Shown here: one piece after another, positions 12,901 through 27,900 of the stretch
How positions within the stretch are numbered: position 1 is the stretch's first letter
Layout of the letters: the number at the start of each line of letters is the position of its first letter
Origin: Owenia fusiformis
Taxonomy: Eukaryota > Annelida > Polychaeta > Sabellida > Oweniidae
Length of the DNA stretch: 64,000 bases
Assembly: GCA_903813345.2 (NCBI GenBank)
Contig: CAIIXF020000011.1
Span: 27,706,166 to 27,770,165 of the forward strand
Direction of reading: 5' to 3'
The notes under the pieces: generated by a model
The model's input: the letters and a program-made list of their open reading frames with translations, nothing else
What the model was told of the DNA's origin: nothing
Database searches by the model: none
Position numbers and translations under genes: made by a program

Positions 12901-15900
12901 GCTTCGTTAACTTGATCTTTTATTAAAGATTTTTAGCATGCCTGTGGTTCACCATATTTGCTTGCCAGTTTGATTCTTTGGAAATTCAAGATGGTGGTTT
13001 ATTGTCTGAAATATTCGTGTGACCAATCAAGATTAAAAACATGTCATATGCAGTTTTTCCTTGAGATTTTCAAATCAAACAACGGATGTGTCATGGTTGC
13101 TGTGTTGATGTCATGGTTACTGTGTAATTGTCATGGGAAATTCCTATTCAAATTGAAATAGATACACACCAGAAAATGTAAAAATTAAAAGGTCCATCTT
13201 TGTGGATTCTGTAATTATGTCACCACTTGGTGTGCACTCTCCTCCATAACTTAGGCAACTTGTAATCGATCCCCTTTAGAACATGCAAGATTACCTAACG
13301 GCAAATTAGGAAATTGTCTACAATGAATGCCTGGTTTTGAACATAAGAGAGTACAATGAGTGGGTTGACATTCATAACTCCAGATGTGACTATTTTCTAC
13401 TAACTAACAGAATCTGCACGATATATGAACAGGTCGCCTTCTTTGTATTAAAGATGTGTTCAATTTAATAAGAATTAAATCACATTACGCCTCATCTGCT
13501 GTCATTTCTCAAATCATTTTCCTTCTTTATTTAATTTGTTACTGCCTTATATATGTGCTGTGCTGTCATTTATTTCTTCATCATAAACTAAATGGAGAAC
13601 ACTGATTGGTTTTTGTAAATATATTTTGTATCATTATAAAAATTCACAAAATGCGATGTTCTTAGTATTATTTCCACATGTATTTTTATACATTACACCC
13701 CCCCCCCCCCATAATATTGTTAAACATGTACATGTGTAAAAAAACGTTGACACTAAATTTCTGTTTCCAGGCTAATCTGCGTCAGTTCATTGATTATGTA
13801 AAACATGCAAATGTGGAGAAAGTCAACAAACTGCTCACTAAGGGACTTGACCCAAACTACCATGACCCAGATAGTGGAGGTAAGTTCTATATAAGGTTTA
13901 GTATATAGTATAGTTGAGGGCATAAGGGGTAGTGTACATTCCCAATAGAGTGAAATGAAGCATAAAACTACAGACACGCTGAGAAGTTCACAAACTCTTT
14001 ACAGTATGTCACCACCACATGTGAAAACGTATTGTTGTCATTTCCAATTTTTGTGGATGGTGTTTGGCATCTAGCAGTTGGCGTTCAGTGATTGGTGTTT
14101 GATGTTCAGAGTTTGATCTTTGTTACCAATGGCAGGTGGTGACATTTTGCATGTTTATGCCTTGTGTAAAATTATTTTGCTGAGGCCCTGTGAATGTACT
14201 TTGCCCATAATATTTATAAGAATTCAAGAATAAAGCCAGAGTGGAGACACTAGAGTCAGCTAATGTGGTTAAATAAAGCAATTCTCAGTTGGATTGAAGT
14301 AGATTATTAATGATGCTACAAACACATTGACTGCCTATTACCTGAATGAAATCCTGAATGATCTTACTCATTACTATGGTTCTAATGTTGTATGTTTATT
14401 TTTAGAAACACCATTAACTCTAGCTACAGCCCTGTCCAAGCCCCATGCTATGATTGTTGCCCTGGTGAGTGGTGGGGCACATATAGACTTCTAATGTTTT
14501 ATGTTTATTTTTAGAAACACCATTAACTCTAGCTACAGCCCTGTCCAAGCCCCATGCTATGATAGTTGCCCTGGTGAGTGGTGGGGCACATATAGACTTC
14601 TAATGTTGTATGTTTATTTTTAGAAACACCATTAACTCTAGCTACAGCCCTGTCCAAGCCCCATGCTATGATAGTTGCCCTGGTGAGTGGTGGGGCACAT
14701 ATAGACTTTAGGAGCAAAGAGAACCTCAGCCCTATGCACAAAGCTGCTATGCGGGGAAACCAAGATGCCATTAAGGTGAGTCAATTCATTTATTAAATTG
14801 CATATAAACTTTCTCTCGAGACCAAAAAACATACAGTTACTATAGAGTTTAATTTTCCATAGTAACATACCATGCACAAGATATATCATGTGGGTGAAGC
14901 CAATTTTGACTATGTGATGCACACAATTTTACAGTTTCTGGGCTTTATTATTCAAATTCTGAAGCTATTTTGGGTTAAAGATAATTTTTTTAGTAAATCT
15001 GTATGATAACCCTTTTGAACTAGTACATGTGTAGTTTCCATAAACATGTGTCCAAAGGTTAATTGACCTGAAGTAATACTGTCGTTGTCTCTGTGGTTAT
15101 GACGTACTACTGAAATTATCCTATCAATTGTCACATTACCAGAGGTGTTAATAGTCCTGTGCCAAGTCACGTCCTTGTTTTCTCATGTCTGGCGGGGAAA
15201 TGATATGAGTGGGTGCGAGACTATACAGGAGAAGGGAACAATAAACTCTTAGAAGGACAACAATGTGAACTTGAAGCCTATGTCTCCTTGAAGAACACTT
15301 GAACAACTTTCATAGAGCTATATGCATTTATACTCGAAAGTGTTTGGAAATGTTAGACACCGATAAGGACAAGAGAAACGTTAGACTTAAGCTTAGTGCT
15401 ATATAGTGTTTGATGCTACAAGATTAAAGAATATATGAGATCTGAATAGCTCTTTAACATTTACTAAACTCTTAAATTCCTATTAGAAATGTATAAACAC
15501 ATGTTTTATCACATATCAGTAGTTCTTAATATATTAAAACAATACAAGAAATTCTGGAATCTGGGGTCTCTTTTGTAATTGTAGTTTATAGATATTGTAC
15601 CTAATAAAAGGTACAATATTGTCATCAATTTGTTTAGTCTTACACTAAACCTCTTGTTCCACCTCAGAATGTATTCTGCTTACTTAAATGGGAATGGGAG
15701 ATCATAGTGGCTAATTGTTGTTACCTTAGTAATTGTTACTATGGTAACTTCCATTGTCAACATATCAAAAACAATAACTAGTCTTTAAATGCTTGGAAGG
15801 GTAGATTATGGAATATTTTCACTTGAGGAGATCTTTCTAATGCTGTAATATCAAACAAGAATAGTAATTACTGTACAAGTTGTAATAAAAAACATATTTG

Positions 15901-18900
15901 TAATCGTCAAAATGCACTTATCGTTAGATATTATCTTCCAATTACAGCTGTATTCCCTTTGATTAATGGACAATGCGATTTGAACATATTATCCTGCATT
16001 GAAGAGTGTTTCATTAAAGAATCTGTAATAGTAATGCTGTATACACCCTAAAAGTATACAAGAAATGCTAGAGAATGAAACACTTTGTGTGTAGGGTGGA
16101 TTGAGACTAAATTAAGTGTTTTGAGGTGTAAGAACTTGTTTGATTGAATGGATAATAATTGATATACCATCCAATGTTCATGTTACAACTAGGAGCTCAG
16201 AATTGTCAGGAGTAACATAATTTCTTATATCTATTGTGCAATCTCATATATAGTACTTAATGTATCAAGTATCATATGTACCTTATATCCTGCAAACTTT
16301 TCATTAAGAGCTTGGATATTGCGTCTATTATGTTCATGAATTATCCATTTCTAATTGACCGATTTCTGGTTTAAGATGCCTGTATTCAGGTACATTGAAA
16401 CTCTTTCAAGGTGCCATTAGATCAATGTAACGATTAATAATATTCAGTATCTATTATATACCACATTCTGTTCATGAATGCATTTTACAAGGGGTGATCA
16501 ATAAATATCGCAAGTGTATCTTTATTTCAGAAAATATTTGTATCATTGATTTGTGTACCACTCTTTATGCAGTTGCGTTCATAATTGAAATGTTTCTTTG
16601 CAGGCCTTGTTGGACCTAGGGGCGTCACCAAACTATAAAGATTCCAGGGGTTTGACGCCACTCTACTTCTGTATGTGTTATGAAGTGGGAGCAGCTTGTG
16701 CTGAGCTTTTACTACACGACCATGCAGTTATTGGAATAGCAGATGAGAGGGGATGGTATGAAGTGCACCAGGTAAGAGGTAGTAATTCCTAGGGGTGGGG
16801 CAATGACCAAGGGGAGGGGTAGCTTGTGCCAAGTTTTTGTTTTAATATGATATTAATATGGGGTGTTGATCAAGGGGTGTTGGTATGGAAGGAGTGCCAT
16901 GTGCCAAGCTGCTACTCTATGGCCATACCATGATTACAATACAAGTCAATGGGATAGTAGAAGCGCAGTAAAACCTGTATATCTGAACACCTCTCTAATC
17001 TGAACACCTTTCAATATGAACACTTCACTGTCGTTCCCATTTTTAATCTGTCATAGACTTTTGTTTTTAAAAAAATCATAATGTGTAAACATAATATCCA
17101 AACACAATAAGCTGATCCCAGTGGTGTTTTCATAAGACCAGTTTTACTGTTATTGTGTCCAGTCCTTTCATACTGATTTTCCCTCATAGCATCTTTTTAA
17201 ATTTTGTTTTAGTACTAGCCTAGGTCAAAATGGAATTATCTGCACTTTTCCCAAGTAAAGTAACGCCTTTAAGCTGGCTCAAATGATATTTATATATCAG
17301 TTGTAAAATTACCATTAACTGCTATTCTCAAGTTCAGATTGTTATTAATTGCGTCATATAAATCAGCAAGCCAATTAATTGTACATTCAAAGCTAGATTT
17401 ACTTTGCATTAATGGCCTTACTTTCTTTATATGATTAATGATTCATTATCATAAAATGTATGGGTAATTTAATCTCGATTGACATCATAATACGTAGTTT
17501 TATAATTATAACAGACCATTGTAAAGTGGCTGTGTTTGTAATCTGATAATATGATACCAGGGGTAACGTAACCATAGTGACAAAACATATGTATGTGATC
17601 TGTATAAAATTAATCATTAGTATGATTTTTTACTTTTAAGTCTCCAATTTGAGGTCTTGATTGTAGTTTCTTCTGTACTTACTGTTCTTACCCATTTATT
17701 TGTTTGTTTCTAGGCCTGTCGGTTTGGTCGCGTTCAACACCTGGAACATCTGCTATTTTATGGATGTGACATGAATGTTAGAAATTCCAGTGGAAATACA
17801 CCGCTTCATGTATGTGCAGTCAACAACCAGGTTAGTAAGACATGTGATAGTCATATTGTAGTCATGGAGTCATAGTGTAGTCATATAACTTACCGTATTC
17901 TCTCTAATGAGAACACGGTGCGGTTTCAAAATTGAAATTAAAAGGGTGAGATATTGAGAGATTGGTATAAGTGGTCATACAAAAAATTAAGAAAAAAAAT
18001 CAACAATATTTTTAGTTGTTCAAGAAAAAAAATCAGCAATATTTTTCTTGGAAAAGTCGGGTGTGCGTTTATTGGAGTGTGTGCCTTTATTAGAGATAAT
18101 ACGGTAAATCAAGATCTGTAGCATGTGTGTTGAACTTTTAAGAGAGGTGTGAGACATGTCTCTTGTCCCACTGCTCTCTTGTCTGAGACTGTCTGCTTCA
18201 TATTGCATTGTCATTATGGTACTGTGATCATGACAGATCTTTTCTTTTATCTAGGATATTTGCATATACAGTATATAGGTGTTCTATTATCAGTTATTAC
18301 TCTCACAATGGTCAGTAAAGAGGATTGGTTCAAAAATATTCTCTCATTTAACTTATTGGGAAGTAAAAAAGGACTTTGAACTACTGTACATGTACACTGT
18401 AAATGCATTCTTAGTTGTTTTTACCAAAATGGTCTATTGTTTTGAGAAATTTGTAAAATGTTTTCATGTTAAAATGATATTCTCTTTTATTTCGGCAGTT
18501 GTTTTCAATGATTTTGAAGACAGAAGATAGTGTCCTTGTGTCAGAAGGGGTTTCAGTGAGATTTTAAACAACGGGTCAAAATCATTGAAAACAACTGCCG
18601 AAATAAAAGAAAATATAATTTTAACATGAAAACATTTTCAAAATTTCTCAAAACAATAGGCCATTTTGGTAAAAACAACTGAGAAAATCACCTTATGCCT
18701 ATACTATTACTCATGAAATTCCTGGCTTTGTTCATATTATTACGTCTTATTCTCATTTTTGCATAATATCCTGTCTGTTGTCATATTCTAATAATATTGT
18801 GTCTTTTGATATTCCAGGAGTCGTGCGCTCGACTATTAATGTTCAGAGGATGTGACCGAGATGTACTAAACTACGCCAATCAGTCTCCTCACCAGGTTGC

Positions 18901-21900
18901 GATAATTGCAGGGAACACAGAGTTAGCTGATCTGATTGCATCATATAGAGATGAAGATATTGGTAAGTAAAACAAAATGTTCATTAGATGTCAAAATGTG
19001 TGAACATGTAGAAATTTGGTCTTAAGGGATTGGTTTTCTCCTTTGTAGTATTTACTCGCTTAATTGAGAAAAATAAAGGAATGAGGAGAATAGTTGCAAC
19101 ATTAGGTCCAGTTGTAATTTGATCAACTTCATGTAGCTTTACTCCCTATCATAATATTCCTGTGAAACATTATTTCGATTTTATCCATAGAATTTTCAAG
19201 GACAAAATTTATTTTTTCTTTCAGTTCCATTTCGAGTGGCGCCAAAGTTAAACCCAAAAAGACGTTACAGTGTAGCCACAATGTCCCGTACTCGCAGTGA
19301 CCCAAGGATGAGTATCCTACCCGATAACCACTCAGATCCTTACACACAACATACTCCACGCACTCCGAGAAACGACTCCCATCAAAGCCTACCTATGTAC
19401 CCCTCTACTGGTAACCTGTCTGAGTGTTCGTCATACTCAGGAGGAGGGGGAGGCTTGACAGGCCCAGGCGGAGTTATGTACTCTGGTTACAACAGTGAAT
19501 CACCCAGATCCCTCAGTATATCTAGCACAGGCTCTACCTCAGGTAGGACATCTATATATGTCACCATGTACTACATTGCATTCAAGGTTTTTCAAAACTG
19601 TTAATCATCATTTACTATAAGAATCATGTATACCGGATTTACTCGCATATAAGCCCTGGGCTTATAACTGAAAGAAGGGGTAATTTCGTCTGTTATTTTA
19701 CCTCTTATTTTTCGCCCATGGGCGTATAAGTGTACTACTTTCGATTTTTGGCCCAGTGGGCGTAAAGGTGAGAAGAGCTGATGAATAAAATGGTTTAGTA
19801 TATATATATTTTTTATTAGTACTGGACTACCGTACCTACTGTTATAGTCCTACCGCATGTTTTGTAAAAATTATAAAGGAAATGTCACCTACAACCTTGG
19901 ACTTAATGTTGAAACAAAGTAACAACAGAACGATCCACCACTGCCACTTACGGCACAGCGTTGAACTTAATGTTGAAACAAAGTAATGACAGAACGATCT
20001 GCCAGTGACAAAATACTCTTGAATTTATTGAAAAAAATCAATAAATAGTCATTTTTTATAGACCCATGGGCGTATAAGCGTACTACATTCGATTTTTGGC
20101 CCATGGCCCTAAATTTAGGGGGGCGTATATGCAAGAAAATCCGGTAGTATGCAATGCAATTTATGGACAGTTAATACCTATTTTCAAAGATATGACTTCC
20201 TTATAATTTGCCATCCATACATGATCCCTGTAATTGTTTTGCAATTATTTTATTCAGACAAATATGTTTCCAGGCAGGTCATATATGGGCGGGAGTTCAT
20301 AGACAATGTAATACAATGTACTTTTAATTAGTCAATGCAACAATTTCTAAGAAATGCTAATAATATAAGATTTTGATTACCAGGAAGTTTCAGTAGCTAG
20401 TCACGTTCATGACTCCAATTTCAACTATTGGTTTGATACCCTTGCATCTGTATTTCCATATAATATTAATATATAACAGTATCATTATTATGCACCTCAT
20501 TAAAATACTCAAATTTGATTGGTTCTTAGTTGCTTTTAATTTGGCAATACTCTGCTCTTTTCTGAAAACTGCCGGATATTTTTTTAATATCTGACCCTTT
20601 CTAGAAAAAGGATCGAATATTTTTTTTTTCAATGTTTTTGCAACATTCCCACTTCAGAGTTTTATTTCTTAATAACAGGAGTACTACTTAAAGCTTACAT
20701 CTGAAACTGGCGGAAAATAGAAGAAAAAAATGCACTTAATCAATCACAATTACCCTTATCATTCAAAAGTTACATATAATTCTGCAAGAACGTCTCGAAT
20801 AAATAAAAATTAAATTCCCGGGGCAAATATTTTTGTCCAGTGTAGCGAATAAACTGGCCGGAAGTCGTCTGAGTTTTGAAAGAAAAAATAAATAAATGTC
20901 AAAATAATGTCAACTAAACCACAGTTTAAGCCTGTAAAAGAGGATGAAATAAGTAAGTACTCCACTTAACTTTGATTGGGAAGTGCATAATAAAACAAAT
21001 ACTGGATGATCAGGAGCTGGATATTGCCAGAATACCTATCCTCGAAAAAACATTGGGCTGGCTGCCGCCTCGCCCAATATTTTTTCTCGAATATATATTC
21101 TGCCATATCCAGCTCCTGATCATCCAGTATACGTTTAATATATACTATCATGTTACTGTGATACTGTACCAGGCCCGTAGCCAGGATTTGCCAAGGGGGT
21201 TCACTTTTTGAAAAATTCCAGGAGGGTTCACTTTTGACATCTTTGGCCAAAAGTGGCCATACTTCATACATTGGTAATCCAAGATGGGTGGCAGTCACAA
21301 ACTGACAGTTTTAATTTTTAGGAATATGGAAGTGCATCGTGCATGTGCAGATTATTTCTAGCATTTACCCCTCTGGAATTAACATGCAGTTTATTCTTCA
21401 GAGATTTTACTTTCTCATTGTTATTTCAGATTGAATGGGAATTTATAGAGAAGTACCATGATATGACTTTTAATTCATCTCTTCACTTTTTTTTGTTGAA
21501 AAACAATACCCCATCTCCTACCCTTCCCCCTCCCTAAAAAATTGTTCAAGGTTTTCCCAGTCACATTTGCTAATAAATTGAATACCAGTATGTACTATAA
21601 TATAGTACTAAATCATGTAAATATGTACTTTATGCCATACATGTCTTGTTGCCATGCTAGGTAGAGGATCGCCCTATACTCCTACACTTACGCCAGTCTT
21701 CAATTATCCAAAAAAGAGGCTGTATGAAGCAGTGCCAGGACGTGTGTTTGTTTGCGTCAAAGATTATACTGCAAGGAACCAAACTGAACTCATGCTGAAA
21801 AAAGGAGACTTTGTAGAAGGTGCTGCCCTCTTTAAATGTATCAAGAATGTATTTAGAATTATGATTTTGCAAAACCTTTACTTGATAAAATTTTTTGTGA

Positions 21901-24900
21901 GTTGGTTTGTTTTGATGATTCAGAGGTTTAGAAATGTTGGTTTTGCATTTTGGGAAAGTCACAATAAATTGTCTATTTTGATAACTTGAATTATTTAAAT
22001 GTTTATTATAACTAAGTAAAAAATATTGTCAGACATGATTTAAACATGCTACATGATACAGCTGTTCCCCCTTTAAGTTGCGCAATCCTCTTGATGTCAT
22101 AGCTAATGATAATCAATGTCACTCGTCATAGAACTTATAATCTTTAATTTAATTGTGTTCTACTCTCAGTTGTTTCATAGCAGCCTGTCCACCCACCTAG
22201 ATAATAGCTTTTTATTGCTATGCTACATGCTACCCTGTATGTCACATCAATTGTGTATCTTCACCAACACATCTTACCTTTGGTGAAAAATCAAGATTTG
22301 TCTATGTTTTGGACTATAGAAATATCAGAGTTGGCTGTTGATTAGGTATCATTGTCAGCAGGGAGTGTCTATTTATAATGTTAACACACGTTTTAAATCT
22401 GGGATTTAATTCCCTGCCAGTACCTCAATGGATTAACAGACACCTGGAAAAAACTCAAATATGGCATAATTTAGTGCAAGTGAGGCCATTGCTAATGAAA
22501 TAACAAAATTTTCTATGTACCTGAAATCTTACAATTTTGTAATCTTCATGACATCGCTGTTTGCAAAACACAAACATCATATATTAGTAAAAGATTAAAT
22601 ATTTTGACAAAAACAAATAATTTCACAAACACCAGCCAATTATAGCTCATTGCCTCTAGACCAGTTAATTACAATGTCACACATAAAAACATGAACTCCA
22701 AATTAGCAATAATTAAATTTCGTTTTCATCCCTGAAGCCACTCAGATCATACAGATGAACATAATAAGTAATTTCATGCAAGAAATACATACAGGTTACT
22801 TGTGAATAAGATGAAAGCAAGATTCAGTCACTAATAAGCTCATAGGGGAAATGCATTGGAAACCTGGCTCACTTTTATGTAGTAACAAGATAAGCCAAGA
22901 CTAGGATAAACTTCAACTGTGTCCATTTTTGGCTGGATAAAGAAAATAGTGTAGATTTGGCATATAATGCATATGGATTAATAATTTGTGGATATAAATA
23001 GTTTATTTCAATGTCAACTAAACCAGAAATCTTGTGATAGCATTTAAAGTAATTATTATGGAAAATATGTTGTCGGATATGAAATGACTGGATTTTGAGA
23101 GAGAAATGATATTCTAAGATCAGATATGACTGAGATTTGGAATATTATTGATATGTAGATATTCACCTCACATTCATGGATTCTTTTATCAGCGTATAAG
23201 TAGAATTGGAAATAAGATCTATGCATGTTGAAGTTGCAATCAATATAATAAAATGGCATGTAATATGATGTATCTGGAAACTCCAAATAGGCTGAGACGA
23301 GGTAAATAATATTATATGTGGTACAAGTTTCTCAGTTGTTTTTGAACTAATGGATCTACTCAATGGAGGTCTTGTATCATTGAAAGGTCGCATTTTTAGA
23401 GGTTTATTTTTTGGAAATGATGACATCTAAAATTGGAAGTTGTCACCCTTATGGTTTCATTTGATTAAATCCTTAATGTCCTTTACATTCGTGAATCGAA
23501 TGTCATCATTTAAAGTTGTGGCCAAGGGCAATAAGTCAAACCAAATATCTGTAAAAACATAATATGTCAGACATGGTCATTTTTGGATGTGACTACAATA
23601 GATCATTAAAAGTTAAATTACAGTATTGGTTTTCAGGAAAAATATTTTTAATGATTGTTGATTTGATTTTCAGTACTTAGCGTAGGTGAGCAGGGGTTCC
23701 TTGAGGGGAGATCTCAAGGTTACGAAGGCTGGTTCCCACCGTATTGCGTAGAGGAAGTGAAAATGAGACGTAGAGGTACATTTAATGGCTGCATGTTAGT
23801 CTTTCAAAATGTTTGATGGTCGTGATTTCTTTGGAAGAAAGCCGTCCAGGGAAATAGGTTGATTCAAAGAATTATGGGTCAGAATTTGGGGAACTGAGAG
23901 GTGGTTTACATGGGGAATATTAATACCTCTTCACTCCATCAAAGTGTTCTTCATAATCAGCAAAAATCTGGTCCCATTGTCTTGTAGGGAAAGTGTGAGG
24001 GGGTGAAACAATAAGGCTGTCTTTCTTCTAAGTAAATCATGGCCATCATCATTTTGAAGATAATTGAATTTTTTGTAGGTTTTCTACCTGAACTAACATT
24101 TAATAAGTGTGATGCATGGTTTTGTTGTAGGATTTATCTAACATTTTTCATGCATGGTTTATTATAGGAGTGACTTACTAACAAATTTTATTTGAAGCAT
24201 GGTTTGTTTATTTTAGGATCTAACAATTGTGTATAGTGAATATACTAATACATCATTTACTTTACTTTTTACTACCCTGTTATGCCTCAAGACCCCCCCC
24301 CCCCACCCCCTACCTCAACATCTTAAACAATTGAAGTAGATAAGGATAGTCTAGGGTCTTGAAGCATGACTATTTTTCCCATTTTGAATGATGCATTTTT
24401 TATGTGATCAATAGGTGTTTTATGCATTTTTTAGGTTTGCTTATTTTCATTACAATCCCTAAATGTATAAATCTGAATAGTGTCAGTTGATCCTGTTATG
24501 ATTACCTATTAATTCAATCAATCATTAGAGGTCATTATCCATGGCATGCTGGGATTGATTACCATGCTTTGTTTTTGTTTACCACCATCTTTTGTCCAGA
24601 TGGGGAACTATTTAGACATATTAACGCCAATCACTTTGACAAATGTCATGTTTCATTTGAACACCACATAGACCAATTCATCATCATTAACACTTTGCCT
24701 TTCATATGCTACATTCCCTTTAAATCAACCAAGATTTATGAGCAGATTTCTAACCATGTATCACATTTGACCGGAAATGTTTTATTACCTATTTAAAATC
24801 TTAAATTGGTTCATCTAAGACAAAACATCATTTAATGATAATTATCATTTGACTGATATCTTGATTTGGATTATACTCAGCCAGTTGTACATGGTATGTA

Positions 24901-27900
24901 GGGGTTTATTGATTAAGATTTCTATTTATTTATTAAGTTATATCACTTCAGTATACATAAGATTTGTGACATATGTTTTGGGACATTTGAAATCACTGTT
25001 AATACAATGCTGTTGATTCGTATTATTTAACATGCACATGTGCAAAGGGGTTCTATGAATATAATCTCATAATGTTCATAAATGTTTATGATCAAATGGA
25101 TCTGAGAAGGATGGATTAAGATGATTGAAGTAATCGGGCATGTTATTAATAGTATTCATTATACAGAAAACCTAGTGGGAGAATTTGATCAAGGTTCTGA
25201 TAGAAATTCATCATAATTAGCTAGACCCATTATATTTTATTTACTGGTACATGCACTTCAAATTAATTAAGAAAGGATTTAAAAAATGTAGACTTACAGA
25301 TGGTTCGGGAAGAGAATAATCATGCAGTGATCTCTGGGAACCTGGAAGCATACATGTAGAAGGTGATCAGTAGTCTCACAAAAGTCTGGGAACATTTGAA
25401 AGGATTAGTCGACACTTTGGTTGTGAGATCCAATCATGAAGTAGAGTGTACATGAAAATACATTAATCTTGATATGTGAACTACTGAGGCTGCATTCTTC
25501 CTTATGATGCTGTCACGTTAGATTATCTGTCCTACATGTAAAAGACACAGTGGTACACCTACCTATTGGATGTAATATGCTGTCTCTTTGCTCATGGTGT
25601 AAGAAAAAAGTCGAGGTGCACAATGAGGACACCCTGCAGTACATGGAAGCTAAGAGATGTAGGGATCAAGACATAAACATTGACAGACTAAAAAATCATG
25701 TTATTGGAAACAAAAAGCTGAATAATGGTGTGGCGGTTAATCTCGATAAGAATGACAATGAAGATAAACATACTGCTAGAGATAAAACAAAGCAGCTAAA
25801 GGCAGAGAATCAGTCAAGTTCTAAATCAGAGAATAGACAAACTGATTATGTACCTAAAGATACGGATAACATTGACACTAATGGTGATACTAATAATGAT
25901 CCTGAGACTGATGATCACAATCAAAGTAAAGATTCAGATATCAGTGACATTTATAATGGTGCCAAAAGTGAACACAACAAATCAATCAATAAGTCTGGTC
26001 ATCAGGATTTTCAAGTATTTGACGAGATACAAAACAATGAACCTGATAAAGACAATAATTCAGATGACCCTAGTGATGCCTTTGACCCTGATAGCCATGA
26101 TTATGACAACACACATTGGAATCTCAAGGATTATAGGACTGATGAATGTGATTCAGATGTTGATGATGATAGAACACATTCAGATTCGGAAGATTATGAG
26201 ACCCAAAATGTTGAATTGCAAGGTGAAATCAATTTTTGGGACCATGGCAGAAAAGCATGTTATACTATGCACATCCATTAATTTTACCATTTCATCATAC
26301 CTTTATATGTATTAATATAAAAACCTCAATTTTTTTTCTCCAAGAGCCTTCTGTTAAGTGAGTTATATCAGGCAGTCACCTTCATCCTCTCCGTACCATG
26401 TATAAAAATTACCTTGTTATGTAACATCATACTGATTTTAATTTTTCTGTGTTTACAGGTTTAAAATGCTTACCAGACCAGGATGACTCAATCCTAGTAA
26501 AGAGGCACACATTAGCAGCCCTTGTTCACTCCGATAGGTGAGTATTTTACGTTGAGCATTTTTATGTCACCACCAAAAGTGTTATATTCACCAACCTTTT
26601 TGTGGAATAAGAGGAGGGGAAACTCCAAATACTACACTTTGATTTGCTGCTTAAATCGATTTAGGGGTCCGTACACCTTCTTTTATCTTGATGTGAAATA
26701 AGAAGCTATGATTTGTTAAACCCGCTTCAAATGAACATAATATTATTCGAAGCATATTTTGATGCCGCCATTGATGATATCATTTGTCAATTTTGACGAA
26801 TCAAAGATATATGTCTTCTCAATGCAGGTTTACAGTATAAGCGTATGTCATCTTTGAACTTTGGGATTTTTCCCCCTCTTGCATAAATACAACTTAACAG
26901 AGCTCAATATGCAGTCAAAGAGAGAGAGGGTGGGGTTGAATCATATCAACTGTCATGTCTCAAGTATAAAAATAGTTTATTTTCTCATATACATTTTGAT
27001 CTTGTTTTATGGACGATATAGTCTCATTGGCTTGTAATTTGGCTTATTAGTCCTGTTCTGCCTCTATATGTAAAACGTGACTTTCCTCTATTAAAAGATG
27101 GCACTGTTTTTCATAGTCTCCCAACCACATTTGTATTCATTAAAAGTTAAATTAGATATTTAGTATTTTGGCACATTCTCACCAATTTCCTTCTTTGCAT
27201 ATGATACAATATAATGGTTTTATTTTTGCAATATGGATAATGAACCATTATTTTCAAGTGTAGTAGTGTCTTAGAGCATGAAATAATTATTCTTAGAGAA
27301 ACAGCAACATTTTAAGCTAATCAATACCTCTTATATACGTGACTAACCATGTTTCAAATTCTGAAATAAAAAAGTGCATTTAAATTTGGTACAATTTAAA
27401 AGCAAAAAATAATCGCAAAAAACTATCACACCATACATAGTGTATTGATAAAATCTATAAAACCTGTACTTTCAAGATTTTTACAGTTTATTTCATTGAT
27501 AAATGTGAACTTTTTGTAGTATTTGACATGAAATTATTCCAACTGTAAAATGACATGACTCTTTTCATATCCTTCAACTGCGTCCTTGACAACTTTATAT
27601 GATTCCTTACGGGGCCCCTGGGAACATAGCACGAAGACTCAAAACAAAAAGTATAGAAAATATGAGATAAAATTGAACTTGATATTTACTTTTCAGCTAG
27701 CAATTTATTGTAATAAAGTTGTTGAATAATTTGTAAGTTGTAGACTCAACATGGATGTCTCTGATAGTCTTGTTTTGAAACATAAATTCTTTAAATCAGT
27801 ATAATGCAAAGCAACTAGAAAACCCAACCACATATGGTGTATTTATATCAATTGAGCCAGTTTTTGTAAATGTGCACATTACTGTAGTTATTATACCATT

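Larger units (their letters stand above)
17831..18817 (+). other. Shank intron 8
   Basis: This short intron is largely made of two inverted-repeat elements, at 17891-18106 and 18410-18683. Confidence 0.8.
19543..21660 (+). other. Shank intron 10
   Basis: It holds a 516-bp inverted-end element (19631-20146), a 126-bp palindromic MITE (21002-21127) and a truncated CAGGCCCGTAGCC copy (21170-21262). Confidence 0.8.
23776..26458 (+). other. Shank intron 12, contains possible alternative exon
   Basis: It includes a TAGTCTTGC MITE (24280-24372) and the long acidic ORF at 25577-26222. The remainder is AT-rich with nothing recognised. Confidence 0.75.

Noticed and set aside
14406-14573. Copies 1 and 2 of exon 6 as genuine alternative exons
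   Set aside because: They lack the second half of the exon, and using their inner donor joins out of frame with copy 3, so no ankyrin protein results. Kept only as a duplication finding.
21820-21989. ORF extending beyond the end of Shank exon 11
   Set aside because: It continues into AT-rich intron with no SH3 similarity; the SH3 is completed exactly by exon 12.
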